From Seonamhaeicola sp. ML3 (GTDB lineage: Bacteria; Bacteroidota; Bacteroidia; Flavobacteriales; Flavobacteriaceae): a DNA stretch of 64,000 nt. Numbering within the stretch: the stretch's first letter is position 1; every line of letters begins with the position of its first letter. The DNA lies in the NCBI RefSeq assembly GCF_023273855.1, contig NZ_CP096884.1, forward strand, positions 2,976,001 to 3,040,000, given 5' to 3'. Positions 28,298 to 37,654 of the stretch are shown here, in pieces. Made by a program: the position numbers and the translations under genes. The notes under the pieces were generated by a model. It was given only the letters and a program-made list of their open reading frames with translations, did no database searches and was not told the origin of the DNA.

Positions 28298-29416
28298 ATG
28301 AAAAGAATTTTACACGTTGTTGGTTCGATGAATAGAGCCGGTGCAGAGTCTATGGTTATGAACCTATATAGAGCTATCGACAAACAAGAATATCAATTTG
28401 ATTTTGCTTATTTTACTGAGGATATATGTGATTTTGATGATGAAATCACTGCTCTAGGTGGTAAAATATACAGGATACCAAAAAAATACTCTAAAAACTC
28501 GATAATTAGAACCGTAAAACTCTTTAAACTAATAAAAGATAACAAACCTTTCCATGCGGTTCATTGCCATCAATTATTTAGTAATGGATTTCACTTGATA
28601 GCTGCATATCTGGCCGGAATAAAACTTAGGATAGCACATTCTCATAATACAAGCGATGTTAATAGCAAAAGCCTAATCGGAAAAGTCTATCAGAGTTTTT
28701 CAAAAAAATTAATATCGAATTTCGCTACAAATTATATTGCATGTGGAATTGAAGCAGGAAAATTTCTCTTTGGTGAGAAAAAAGCTCCCCTATTCATACC
28801 CAATGCTGTTGATGTAGATAACTTCATTAATGTAAAAGAAAAAAGAGATATTACATTTTTTAACCGTAATACCATAAACGAGAGAACGATAATAATTTCG
28901 CAAATAGGTCGACTAATGCCTGTAAAGAATGTTGAGTTCTCATTAGATTTTGCAGATTATCTAATAAAAAAGGACGTTGATTTTCACCTAAATATAGTGG
29001 GTGATGGTATTCTTGCCCAAAAGCTAAAAAAGTTAGCTTCTGAAAAAGAATTAAATGAACATGTGTCTTTTCTAGGTGTTAGATCAGACATTAACCATAT
29101 ATTGGGTAATACAGATTTATTGTTAATGCCATCATTTCATGAAGGGTTTCCTGTAATATTGGTAGAATCTCAAACTGCCGGTATACCTGCTTTAATTTCT
29201 AATAGAATATCTAAAGAAGTTGATTTAGGTTTGAACCTAGTTCATTTTTCATCATTAGAAGATAACTTCGAAAGATGGGAGAAAATCATGAAAAACATTT
29301 TGTCTTCATCAGAATATAAAACAAATAAGCAAAGGCATGAGGTTTTAAAGTCTCATGGCTTCGATATTAATGTCAGTGTAAAAAGGCTAGAAAATGTTTA
29401 CAACGGAAAAAGTTAA
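28298..29416 (+). CDS. Family 4 glycosyltransferase (EpsF-like)
   Basis: The 372-residue GT-B enzyme begins ILHVVGSMNRAGAESMVMNLYR, typical of EpsF-type enzymes. It has IAHSHNTSD, ISQIGRLMPVKN at the start of the donor domain and the PSFHEGFPVILVESQTAG E-x7-E motif that binds the nucleotide sugar. No membrane helix. It is a retaining transferase by family. The next glycosyltransferase gene starts 4 bp after its stop. Confidence 0.9.
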   Translation: MKRILHVVGSMNRAGAESMVMNLYRAIDKQEYQFDFAYFTEDICDFDDEITALGGKIYRIPKKYSKNSIIRTVKLFKLIKDNKPFHAVHCHQLFSNGFHLIAAYLAGIKLRIAHSHNTSDVNSKSLIGKVYQSFSKKLISNFATNYIACGIEAGKFLFGEKKAPLFIPNAVDVDNFINVKEKRDITFFNRNTINERTIIISQIGRLMPVKNVEFSLDFADYLIKKDVDFHLNIVGDGILAQKLKKLASEKELNEHVSFLGVRSDINHILGNTDLLLMPSFHEGFPVILVESQTAGIPALISNRISKEVDLGLNLVHFSSLEDNFERWEKIMKNILSSSEYKTNKQRHEVLKSHGFDINVSVKRLENVYNGKS

Positions 29417-29420
29417 AACA

Positions 29421-30302
29421 ATGGAAAACGAAAACAATCTGGTTACGGTAGGTATTCCTTTCTTTAATTCTGAAAAGTTTTTAGCTCAGGCCATAAATTC
29501 GGTAATAAATCAAACTTATTCTTATTGGGAACTGTTTTTATTAGATGACGGAAGTACAGATACTTCGGTATCAATTGCCAAAAGCTTTGAAAAACTAGAC
29601 AAAAGGATAACAGTAATAAGTGATGGTAAAAATCTTGGTCTTCCGAGCAGGTTAAATGAACTCTCAGATTTATCAAATGGAAAATTTTATTGTAGAATGG
29701 ATGCTGACGATATCATGTTTCCAGATCGTTTGGAAAAACAATTATCTCATTTGGTCTCTAATCCGGAAATTGATTTATTGGGTACCGGTTTGGTAGCAAT
29801 AGATAATCAAAATCAAATTATAGGCCTCCGAAAAGGAGAATTCAAAGAAAATATTAGTCTAAAAGATTTACTCAAGGGGACTTGGGCTGTACATCCAACA
29901 ATTATGGGAAAAGCAAGTTGGTTTAAGGAAAATAGGTATGATATAAATCTTAAAAGAGCTCAGGATTATGATATGTGGATACGTACTGTTAAAAAAAGCA
30001 AGTTTGTTAAATTAAATACACCATATTTGTATTACAGAGAAGCCAGTACATCTACAATAAAAAAATATTTTATTGCAATGATAAACTTAATTAAGATTTA
30101 TTGGAAGAATAAATCCATTTTAGGCTTTTTAAGAAGTATAAAAATGACTTTTGTTAGTATAGTAAAACTAGTCGTTTATTTGGTTTTTTGGGTATTCGGA
30201 GTAACATCTAAATTGATAGAAAGACGATCTACGGCTCTTAAATCCAGTGAACTAAAATATCACCAAAAAACTATTCAAAGCGTCTCATCCATGCTTTCAT
30301 AA
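29421..30302 (+). CDS. Family 2 glycosyltransferase
   Basis: The 293-residue enzyme has VTVGIPFFNSEKFLAQAINS, LDDGSTDTS and MDADDIMFPDRLEKQL, the WaaE/WcaA-like pattern. A hydrophobic C-terminal region (FVSIVKLVVYLVFWVFG) may anchor it to the inner membrane. The ATG at 29421 is preferred because it follows the upstream stop by 4 bases; an ATG at 29394 in the same frame would overlap the previous gene by 23 bp. Confidence 0.88.
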   Translation: MENENNLVTVGIPFFNSEKFLAQAINSVINQTYSYWELFLLDDGSTDTSVSIAKSFEKLDKRITVISDGKNLGLPSRLNELSDLSNGKFYCRMDADDIMFPDRLEKQLSHLVSNPEIDLLGTGLVAIDNQNQIIGLRKGEFKENISLKDLLKGTWAVHPTIMGKASWFKENRYDINLKRAQDYDMWIRTVKKSKFVKLNTPYLYYREASTSTIKKYFIAMINLIKIYWKNKSILGFLRSIKMTFVSIVKLVVYLVFWVFGVTSKLIERRSTALKSSELKYHQKTIQSVSSMLS

Positions 30303-30312
30303 CTCAAATAAA

Positions 30313-31449
30313 ATGAAGTACTTATTTGAAAATTTTACTTCCGGAGATTATGCACTCATGTATAGGTGGGTAATAGGTTTTTTCGTAATATCTGGTTCGT
30401 TAATACTAATGATTCTTCAGGATAGAAAAGATGCCTACTTTCGAAATGACAGAAATCTGTTAATAATAGTTACCGCGTTCCTAGTCTTCTTTGCAGGAAC
30501 CAGGGGGAATAATATTGGTACAGATACTGGTAACTACTATAATTATTTCTATCTCAAGGGCCTTCATATAGATAACTTTTTTGATTATTTAAGTGCATTA
30601 GGTACAGATTTTTTATTTGCAGTCGTACTATATATAGTACTTCCTTTCAAGAATTTTACATTATTTCTGTTTGTTGTTTCTGCATTGATGAATATTAGTC
30701 TATTCAAATTTGTAAGAAGGTTTACTAATAATAGCATCGATGGTAGTAGCTTTCTGCTGTTTGTAACCATGACCTCTTCATTTGTTTTCTTAAATTACGA
30801 AATAAACACTATTAGAAACGGCTTAGCAATACCATTCATACTTTATGGTATATACTATGTTATACAAAAAAACAATAAATACGCTATTCTATATTTCCTA
30901 ATTGCTTTTTTCTTTCATCGAACATCTATCATACCAATAGTTTGCGTTTGTCTTATTATGCTATGTAATAATGTTAAAATAAAATATTTTATCATATTTT
31001 ATGTTCTAGCTGTAGGACTTGCCTATACTGGATTTGGGTTTGATAAGTTAACTTTTCTAGGACAACTAGAAGGTGAAGATATAAAACAATTAGCATTTCA
31101 AGGAGAAACCAATTACAGAGTAGGTTTTAGGATAGATTTCGTTTTTTACAATTCTTTGTTTTTATTTCTGTTTGTTAAATTCAGTAATTTAAAGAACGCT
31201 TCCGATTTGTTTTTAATTAAATATTATATAGTTGCCTCTGTGGTATTCTTTTTTAATTTTAACATTCCATTTTCTGATAGAATTGGTGGCTATAGTTGGA
31301 TTGTGATACCATTGCTACTGTTCAATACTATTAATATTTCTTTTCCCAAAAAAAAGCTATCCATTTTAGCTTGGGTAACTATCTTTTATTTTATACTTAA
31401 TCATATCCTTTTACCTATTTTATCAGGTGGTGACGATAATACGAGATAA
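30313..31449 (+). CDS. EpsG-family polysaccharide polymerase (Wzy function)
   Basis: The 378-residue inner-membrane protein has about ten helices and the EpsG signature FFAGTRGNNIGTDTGNYYNYF near residue 56-76, followed by YEINTIRNGLAIPF and FFFHRTSI. These proteins polymerise repeat units on the periplasmic side. With Wzx, Wzc and Wza in the same locus it completes a Wzx/Wzy-dependent pathway. Gap of 10 bp from the preceding transferase. Confidence 0.85.
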   Translation: MKYLFENFTSGDYALMYRWVIGFFVISGSLILMILQDRKDAYFRNDRNLLIIVTAFLVFFAGTRGNNIGTDTGNYYNYFYLKGLHIDNFFDYLSALGTDFLFAVVLYIVLPFKNFTLFLFVVSALMNISLFKFVRRFTNNSIDGSSFLLFVTMTSSFVFLNYEINTIRNGLAIPFILYGIYYVIQKNNKYAILYFLIAFFFHRTSIIPIVCVCLIMLCNNVKIKYFIIFYVLAVGLAYTGFGFDKLTFLGQLEGEDIKQLAFQGETNYRVGFRIDFVFYNSLFLFLFVKFSNLKNASDLFLIKYYIVASVVFFFNFNIPFSDRIGGYSWIVIPLLLFNTINISFPKKKLSILAWVTIFYFILNHILLPILSGGDDNTR

Positions 31450-31472
31450 CATCTAATACTTATTAATTTAAT

Positions 31473-32249
31473 ATGATGAAAAACTTAAAAGTTGTTTTAT
31501 TTACAAGTTCTGGAAGCTTTGGCTCTGCAACATTATCTTATTTAAAAGAAAATTACACTGTTGTTGGAGTTGTTTTAGATATACCAAAAAAAGGTTCTGG
31601 TCTACGTCTAATCAAAAGGCGAATTAAGCGATTAGGAGTTATTAAGGTTTTTTTACAACTTTTATTCATGAAAGGCATTGTTCCTTTACTTAGATTAGAG
31701 AGTAAAAAAAGACAGTCAGAAATACTATCAGGGTTAAATTTGAATAGTTTAAATGAATTTAAAAATATACTAAGGGCAGATACCATAAACGATCCAAATG
31801 TAATAGATTTTGTAAATGAATTAAAGCCTGATGTAGTCATGGTTAATGGCACTGGAATAATCCACAAAAAAATTATAAATGGTATTGAACCTCCTTTATT
31901 AAATATGCATGCAGGAATTACCCCTAAATATAGAGGTGTTCACGGAGGTTACTGGGCACTGGCTAATAAAGATCTTGATAATTGTGGAGTAACAGTTCAC
32001 TTTATCGATGCTGGTATAGATACAGGAGGGATAATAAGCCAAAAAAATATTGAAATAGAGAAAAGAGATAACTATATCACATACCCATTACTTCAGCTGT
32101 TAAAAGGGTTTGAGTGCATGGATGAAGCTTTCAATCAAATTAATAACGGTAAATTAACTCCCATAAAAAACGGATTAGAAAGCAAGTTATACTATCATCC
32201 TACCATAATAGATTATTTTCACAATCGAATTTTTAATAAAGTTAAATAA
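31473..32249 (+). CDS. Formyltransferase-domain protein (sugar N-formyltransferase-like)
   Basis: The 258-residue protein has the catalytic set of tetrahydrofolate-dependent formyltransferases: N144 and H146 in LLNMHAGITPKYRG and D183 in DAGIDTGG. It lacks the C-terminal tRNA-binding domain of methionyl-tRNA formyltransferase, and it lies among EPS genes. Formylation of an amino sugar is therefore the likely role, as in WbtJ or VioF. The second start codon at 31476 is equally possible. Its stop overlaps the start of the deacetylase gene by one base (TAATG), so the two are coupled. Confidence 0.82.
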   Translation: MMKNLKVVLFTSSGSFGSATLSYLKENYTVVGVVLDIPKKGSGLRLIKRRIKRLGVIKVFLQLLFMKGIVPLLRLESKKRQSEILSGLNLNSLNEFKNILRADTINDPNVIDFVNELKPDVVMVNGTGIIHKKIINGIEPPLLNMHAGITPKYRGVHGGYWALANKDLDNCGVTVHFIDAGIDTGGIISQKNIEIEKRDNYITYPLLQLLKGFECMDEAFNQINNGKLTPIKNGLESKLYYHPTIIDYFHNRIFNKVK

Positions 32250-33271
32250 TGTCTCCGAACAATAATAAAGGATATTTTGTCATTTCACTAGATTTCGAAC
32301 TCCATTGGGGGGTTTTTGATGCCTTAGATTTAAATTCCTATCATAGCAATCTTTTAAATGCTAGGAAGGTAGTTGAAAAATTAATAGAACTTAGCGATGA
32401 ATATGGGATACATCTAACTTTCGCAACAGTAGGTTTGTTATTTGCTGGAAATAAAAAAGAAATTGAAGAATTTATACCTAAAAGGATTCCCGGATATTCT
32501 AATAAAAATTTAAACCCCTTTTCCTTATTAAATCAAATTGGTGAAGACGAAAAATCAGACGCTATACATTATGCCAAGTCACTTGTTGAAAAAATCAAGA
32601 AAAATGGAAACCATGAAATAGGAACACATACTTTTGGGCATTATAACTGTTTGGCTTCAGGACAGAATATCGAAGATTTTTATGCAGATTTAGTTTCGGC
32701 TAAAGAAATTGCAGAAACAATGGATTTGAAATTAGAAAGTATTGTTTTTCCAAAAAATCAAGTGAATAACAGTTATCTACTTCAATGTAAAAAGAATGGA
32801 ATAACAAACTACAGAGGAGCTGAAATGCACCAGTTATATAACTTTGACATACGCAATAAGAAAAGCTATAGACTTCCAGAATCAATTATTAGATTGTTGA
32901 GACTTATTGATGGATACTTAAATATTTCTGGAAATCACACTTATCCAATAAACGCTATAGAACCTGATGAATTAGGCCTTATTAACTTACCTTCTAGTAG
33001 GTTTTACAGGGCATACTCACCAAGACTTTCTTGGTTTGAGTTTTTAAAACGACGAAGGATTAAAAAAGCAATGTTACATGCTGCCAAAAACAATGAACTA
33101 TTTCACTTATGGTGGCATCCTCATAATTTTGGTGACCACATGGAAGAAAATTTCAAAAACCTAGAAAACATTTTTAAATATTATAGTAAACTAAACTCTA
33201 AATACAAGTTTAAAAGTATTTCTATGACAGGTTTAACTAACGAAATATTACAAAAATTAAAAACTAAATAA
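32249..33271 (+). CDS. Polysaccharide deacetylase (NodB-like), cytoplasmic
   Basis: The 340-residue protein shows the NodB metal set: D15 in ISLDFELHWG, and H127 and H131 in EIGTHTFGHY. A later WWHPHNFGDH may supply the catalytic histidine. It has no signal peptide or membrane helix, so it should act inside the cell, on a lipid-linked intermediate or precursor rather than on finished polymer. Coupling to the formyltransferase suggests acetyl removal followed or accompanied by formylation (inference). A strong terminator follows at 33354. Confidence 0.82.
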   Translation: MSPNNNKGYFVISLDFELHWGVFDALDLNSYHSNLLNARKVVEKLIELSDEYGIHLTFATVGLLFAGNKKEIEEFIPKRIPGYSNKNLNPFSLLNQIGEDEKSDAIHYAKSLVEKIKKNGNHEIGTHTFGHYNCLASGQNIEDFYADLVSAKEIAETMDLKLESIVFPKNQVNNSYLLQCKKNGITNYRGAEMHQLYNFDIRNKKSYRLPESIIRLLRLIDGYLNISGNHTYPINAIEPDELGLINLPSSRFYRAYSPRLSWFEFLKRRRIKKAMLHAAKNNELFHLWWHPHNFGDHMEENFKNLENIFKYYSKLNSKYKFKSISMTGLTNEILQKLKTK

Positions 33272-33353
33272 TTTTTTTGGTGTTTATATAAAGTAATTAA
33301 GGCAAACCCACAAAGAGTCAATCTGCTTTATTAAATAATTCTAAAATAGGCAT

Positions 33354-33392
33354 AAAAAAAGTAGGAGTGTACTTCTCTCCTACTTTTTTTTT
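33354..33392. terminator. Bidirectional intrinsic terminator
   Basis: GTAGGAG (33361-33367), a 9-base loop and CTCCTAC (33377-33383) are flanked by seven A and nine T residues, so it works in both directions. It closes the rightward operon ending at 33271 and the leftward beta-helix gene ending at 33456. Confidence 0.92.
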
Positions 33393-33455
33393 GATATAGT
33401 TATGATTTTCAATTACTAATTGAATTGTTTTTTTAATAACTAATGATTAAGTAAA

Positions 33456-35438
33456 TTAATTAGTAGATATTAAGTTATCTATGAGATTTATATTTTCAGA
33501 ATTTTCTACTATATAGTCAGTATTTGTAATATTCCCTTCAAGCCTTATATTTTTACTGTTGGAAATTTTATTCGCCATATTAGTAGATGTCGAGTTTAAT
33601 GTACAGTTCTTGAATGTTATTTGAGAGGAGTTAAGGTTACTTTCATTAAGCAAAAGATTTAAATATAACGGTCTCTCTTTAACCTCTATGATCTCGTTAC
33701 TTATAACTATGTTATTACTATTGTTTGTATTGTAAATGTTTCTGTAGCCTCTACTATTATTGATATTACTGGTTATTGTGTTTCCTGTGAAGGTTGTGTT
33801 TAACAGGTTACTAACCAGAAATACTCCATTTACACAATTTTCAATGCGATTATTTCTAATTTCATGATGTTCCCCTTTGATTGAAATTCCATGATTGTAA
33901 CCTTTAATATAATTATCTACAAATAGCCAATGGTGATTAAGTTCCTTTCCTTGTGTATCTTCTTCATTTGGAAAAGTTACAAATGAGCTTATAGATAATG
34001 CTGTGAATTTAGATGTTTCTCTCGATTCAAAAGTATTATTTCTAACTACAACGTCATGAGATGCAAATGAACCTACGGATCTATCGAAAAAATTATTTTC
34101 TATTAATACATCATTGGCTGTAAATACAAGAACATCACCATCATGATTACCTGTAAAAACGCTATTTCTTACAATAATGTTTTCATTTAAAGCTGTTTGT
34201 CTTAAACGACCATCTGCTGTTCTATGGCGTATTGCCTCCATATCTATTCCCCATCTAGGTTCAACACCTGAACTACTATAAATCTTAGATCCAGAACTAT
34301 CGTATGCTTGATCGCCTTTACCGGTATCTTTAATAGTACAGTTGTCGATAGTTATAAATCTACCATCTAAAAAACTAATACCATTTCTTCTTGCCCTGGA
34401 AATAGTACAATTTTTAACTATAACATTCTTGGTTTCTTTCTTTCCTGGAGCAAGAGAACCATCGTCTTGTCTCAGTGATTCACCATGGAACATTATAGCA
34501 TCTCCTGTAGGGTCGCTAAAACTTACATTGTCTATGACTATGTTTTCTGAACCAATAACAAAAACTAAGTTACCATATTCATGTGTGTCTCTTGGAATTC
34601 CATGCCTGTCAGCAATTGGTGAATAATCATGTTCAAATCTATCACCAATCAAATTTCCTCCAGATATAATTACATTATCTGCCAAAAAGATTTTAAATAA
34701 GCTATAGGAAAAACTCTTATTTGGTTGAACTCTCAGAAAAGCATTTTCACTCATTTTTAAATGAAAATCTTCTGGAATATATATAGATGCATTATCTAAG
34801 TGTCTTGCCCTACCATAATATTCAATATCTACTTTGAAATAGGCATCTAATGTCTCTATTGAAAATTCATCAGCTCCCATTAATTTTACTTGATCAATGG
34901 TTCTTTGAAGGATATCTTTGTTATCAAGGGCGATATCATCATTTACTTTACCTTCAACTATACCCCATCGTTCAGGCTTAAAAACAAAAGTAGGATCTTT
35001 TAAACTGGGAGTAGTTCCAGATAGTTTTAAATCTTTATTCAATAATTCTCCAGATATTACTGATTCACTTGAGAATATTATTTCCCCATTAATAATATCT
35101 CCACCTTCGAATTCAATAGTAACTCCACTAGGTAAATTAACTGTAGTACCTCCCAAATCAAGTACACAGTTTATAATTATGGTAGTATTGGGTTGAATAT
35201 TTGTTAAACTAAAATCACAAGGTAAGCTAGTATCAACCTCTATTTCTGTTTCGTCTTCGGGAGTAACAACTTCTTCCTCTTCTTCTTGTTCTTCCGAGCT
35301 ATCTTCAGTGGATTCTTCTTTTTCAACTATTTCTGCTTCCGGTTCAACAAAAAGTTCTTCATTGCTGCATGAATTACAGGAAAATAGGAGTAAAAAAAAG
35401 ACTGTAATTAACATTGTGTGCTGTAGGTTTTTTTTCAT
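33456..35438 (-). CDS. Surface lipoprotein with right-handed parallel beta-helix
   Basis: The 660-residue product has a lipoprotein signal ending LLLFSC (C21). A Glu/Asp-rich linker covers about residues 30-70. A long region of short beta-strand turns (NVIVKNCTISRARRNGISF, IRNSVFTGNHDG and similar, about 75-655) is typical of pectate-lyase-fold and PbH1-repeat proteins. The acidic residues just after the cysteine resemble the export signal for surface lipoproteins in this phylum. The fold is shared by polysaccharide lyases, hydrolases and epimerases, so it may trim or modify the EPS encoded around it; no catalytic set can be named. It is alone on its strand inside the EPS locus. Confidence 0.8.
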   Translation of the reverse strand: MKKNLQHTMLITVFFLLLFSCNSCSNEELFVEPEAEIVEKEESTEDSSEEQEEEEEVVTPEDETEIEVDTSLPCDFSLTNIQPNTTIIINCVLDLGGTTVNLPSGVTIEFEGGDIINGEIIFSSESVISGELLNKDLKLSGTTPSLKDPTFVFKPERWGIVEGKVNDDIALDNKDILQRTIDQVKLMGADEFSIETLDAYFKVDIEYYGRARHLDNASIYIPEDFHLKMSENAFLRVQPNKSFSYSLFKIFLADNVIISGGNLIGDRFEHDYSPIADRHGIPRDTHEYGNLVFVIGSENIVIDNVSFSDPTGDAIMFHGESLRQDDGSLAPGKKETKNVIVKNCTISRARRNGISFLDGRFITIDNCTIKDTGKGDQAYDSSGSKIYSSSGVEPRWGIDMEAIRHRTADGRLRQTALNENIIVRNSVFTGNHDGDVLVFTANDVLIENNFFDRSVGSFASHDVVVRNNTFESRETSKFTALSISSFVTFPNEEDTQGKELNHHWLFVDNYIKGYNHGISIKGEHHEIRNNRIENCVNGVFLVSNLLNTTFTGNTITSNINNSRGYRNIYNTNNSNNIVISNEIIEVKERPLYLNLLLNESNLNSSQITFKNCTLNSTSTNMANKISNSKNIRLEGNITNTDYIVENSENINLIDNLISTN

Positions 35439-35855
35439 AGTATTTAAAGGATTTGGGTCCGTTGATAATTCTGATCAATACTATAAATATTTTTTTTTAT
35501 TGTCGTCCAAAAACATTTTTTTTCGATAAAAAACGTTGCATTAACTTACATTAATCGTTTAAAAACGTATTTTTGCGACGAAATGCAAATACAAAGGATA
35601 AAAAATATCGTTTTAGAGTAGTACAATTTCAAAAAGCAATTTATAGAAATGCAAAAGTATATGATAATGAAAAGAATACATTAATATGTTAATAACTTTT
35701 TAAAAATAATAAGCAAAAAAAGGAAGATAAGAAGTGGATTCAAATCAATAATACTTAATTAGTCGTCAATATTTTCATTTAGACCATTAAAAAAAAGTGT
35801 TAACAAAAAAAATATTTAAGTTTGCTGCAACAAATTCAACACTTAACCTATAATA
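35439..35855. other. 417-bp divergent intergenic region within the EPS locus
   Basis: Very AT-rich. It separates the beta-helix lipoprotein gene from the second block of rightward EPS genes. A plus-strand -7 box TATTTTTG lies at 35568-35575, and a minus-strand box TACTTTTG at 35652-35659. Neither has a well-spaced -33 TTG. Both would give leaders of 200 bases or more. No open frame of note. Confidence 0.5.
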
Positions 35856-36989
35856 ATGAGTAAAAAGTTTTTTTTAGTCACCACAGTACCAATAACCTTG
35901 AACTTTTTCCAAGGGCAAATTCAAGTTTTTAAAAAACTATTTGATGTAAGCTTGGTATCCAGTCCTGGAATTCAACTTGAAAATTTAGAGGCTAGTGAGA
36001 AAGTATCTACTCATACGGTTACTATGGAGCGCAATATAGCGCCACTAGAAGATGTAAAAAGTTTAATTGGTATGATTAAACTTTTTAAAAAAGAAAAACC
36101 ATTTTTAGTTCATGGTAATACGCCTAAGGGAGGATTAATAAGTATGCTAGCAGCATACATATGTAGAGTGCAGAAGAGGGTTTATTGTATTCATGGTTTA
36201 AGATATCAAGGTAATTCAGGTTTAAAAGGGTTTATACTAAGAACAATGGAAAAGACAACCTGCGCGCTAGCAACTGATTTGGTCACAGTAAGTTTTGGAG
36301 TAGCAAAAACACTTAGTGAAGATAAAATCACCTCAAAAGAGGTTCATGTTATTGCTAATGGTAGTATAAATGGTATAGACCCGAATTATTTCAATCCGAA
36401 AATAGAGTTTTCTGTCCCTGAAAATTTAGATTTCAATACCGATAAAAATAGTATTGTTTTTGGTTTTGTTGGGAGATTAGTAAAAGATAAAGGCATAGTA
36501 GAATTAGTGAATGCATTTGTTGATTTAAACAAAAAGCACAAAAACATAAAATTACTGTTAGTAGGAAACACAGAGGATTTACTCGACCCGCTTCCCGATT
36601 CTACTAAAAATCACATTTTAAATTCTAAAGATATTTTTTCTGCAGGTTTCCAAAAAGATATCCGGCCTTATTTAAAGTTAATGAATGTTTTTACATTTCC
36701 GAGCTATAGAGAAGGCTTTGGAGTTTCTATAATGGAAGCTGCAGCAATGGGCGTACCTTCAATTTCTTCAAATATTTCTGGTTGTAATGAAATAATTTCA
36801 GATGGATATAATGGAAAGCTCATCCCTCCTAAATCTACTAGTCATCTCCAGGACGCTATGGAATCTTTTATCAAAAACCCCGAGTTAATAAAAAAATATG
36901 CTTCCGTTAGTAGAAAAAGTGTCCTAGAAAAATATGATCAAAAAATAGTTTGGAATGCTATTGAGGAATTCTATACAAAACTCTCATAA
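35856..36989 (+). CDS. Family 4 glycosyltransferase
   Basis: The 377-residue GT-B enzyme begins FFLVTTVPITLNFFQGQ and has VHGNTPKGGLISMLAAY, YCIHGLRYQG, FGFVGRLVKDKGI and FPSYREGFGVSIMEAAAMG (donor-site E-x7-E). The TPKGGL and HGLRYQG motifs are of the PglA/CapM-like group that commonly precedes a PglC-type sugar transferase, as here (gap 21 bp). It probably adds the second sugar to the first lipid-linked sugar (inference from position). Confidence 0.9.
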   Translation: MSKKFFLVTTVPITLNFFQGQIQVFKKLFDVSLVSSPGIQLENLEASEKVSTHTVTMERNIAPLEDVKSLIGMIKLFKKEKPFLVHGNTPKGGLISMLAAYICRVQKRVYCIHGLRYQGNSGLKGFILRTMEKTTCALATDLVTVSFGVAKTLSEDKITSKEVHVIANGSINGIDPNYFNPKIEFSVPENLDFNTDKNSIVFGFVGRLVKDKGIVELVNAFVDLNKKHKNIKLLLVGNTEDLLDPLPDSTKNHILNSKDIFSAGFQKDIRPYLKLMNVFTFPSYREGFGVSIMEAAAMGVPSISSNISGCNEIISDGYNGKLIPPKSTSHLQDAMESFIKNPELIKKYASVSRKSVLEKYDQKIVWNAIEEFYTKLS

Positions 36990-37010
36990 TTTTATCAAAA
37001 CATAAACATC

Positions 37011-37649
37011 ATGACCTACCAAATTTATCCTAAACTAATGAAACCTGCATTGGACTTTATCATAGCAATTGTTTTTTTGGTCTTTTCATCACCCATCTTA
37101 ATTGTTACAACTATTCTTTTATTTTTCTCCAATAAAGGAAAACCTTTTTTTTATCAAAGGAGACCGGGAAAAGATGAAAAGATTTTTAAGATAATAAAGT
37201 TCAAAACCATGAACGACAAAAAAGATGAAAATGGAGATTTACTTCCAGATGATAAGCGTATAACGGTTGTTGGAAATATAGTTAGGAAGACTTCTATTGA
37301 TGAAATGTTACAGTTTATTAACATATTAAAGGGAGAAATGTCATTGATTGGTCCCAGGCCTCTTCTTCCAAAATACTTACCTTACTACACTAAGTCTGAA
37401 AAGAAAAGACACGATGTAAAACCTGGCATTACTGGTTTGGCTCAAATAAATGGAAGAAACTTTCTTGATTGGGACACTAAACTAAAATATGATGTAGAAT
37501 ATGTTGAGAATATATCGTTTTCAAATGACTTTAAAATTTTGATTAAAACAATTGGAAAAGTTTTGAAATCAAAAGATATTTCTAATAATCAAAATGCTCT
37601 ACAGCCCTCATTAGATGTAATGAGGAAAAGTAAACCAGTTAAAGCCTGA
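37011..37649 (+). CDS. Phosphoglycosyl transferase (PglC-like)
   Basis: The 212-residue monotopic enzyme starts the EPS repeat unit by moving a sugar-1-phosphate to undecaprenyl phosphate. The re-entrant membrane helix is at about 14-38, followed by KFKTMNDKK (63-71), the catalytic dyad D97-E98 in TSIDEMLQFINILKGEM and IGPRPLLPKYLPYY (113-126). The RPLLPKYLPYY form and HDVKPGITGLAQINGRN are characteristic of PglC/WlaH-type enzymes using diacetamido-bacillosamine. A PglD-like gene follows 5 bp later. Confidence 0.9.
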   Translation: MTYQIYPKLMKPALDFIIAIVFLVFSSPILIVTTILLFFSNKGKPFFYQRRPGKDEKIFKIIKFKTMNDKKDENGDLLPDDKRITVVGNIVRKTSIDEMLQFINILKGEMSLIGPRPLLPKYLPYYTKSEKKRHDVKPGITGLAQINGRNFLDWDTKLKYDVEYVENISFSNDFKILIKTIGKVLKSKDISNNQNALQPSLDVMRKSKPVKA

Positions 37650-37654
37650 TCACA

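Noticed and set aside
31473-32249. Methionyl-tRNA or GAR formyltransferase (housekeeping)
   Set aside because: It lacks the Fmt C-terminal domain, has a long divergent insert before the catalytic block, and sits inside an EPS operon.
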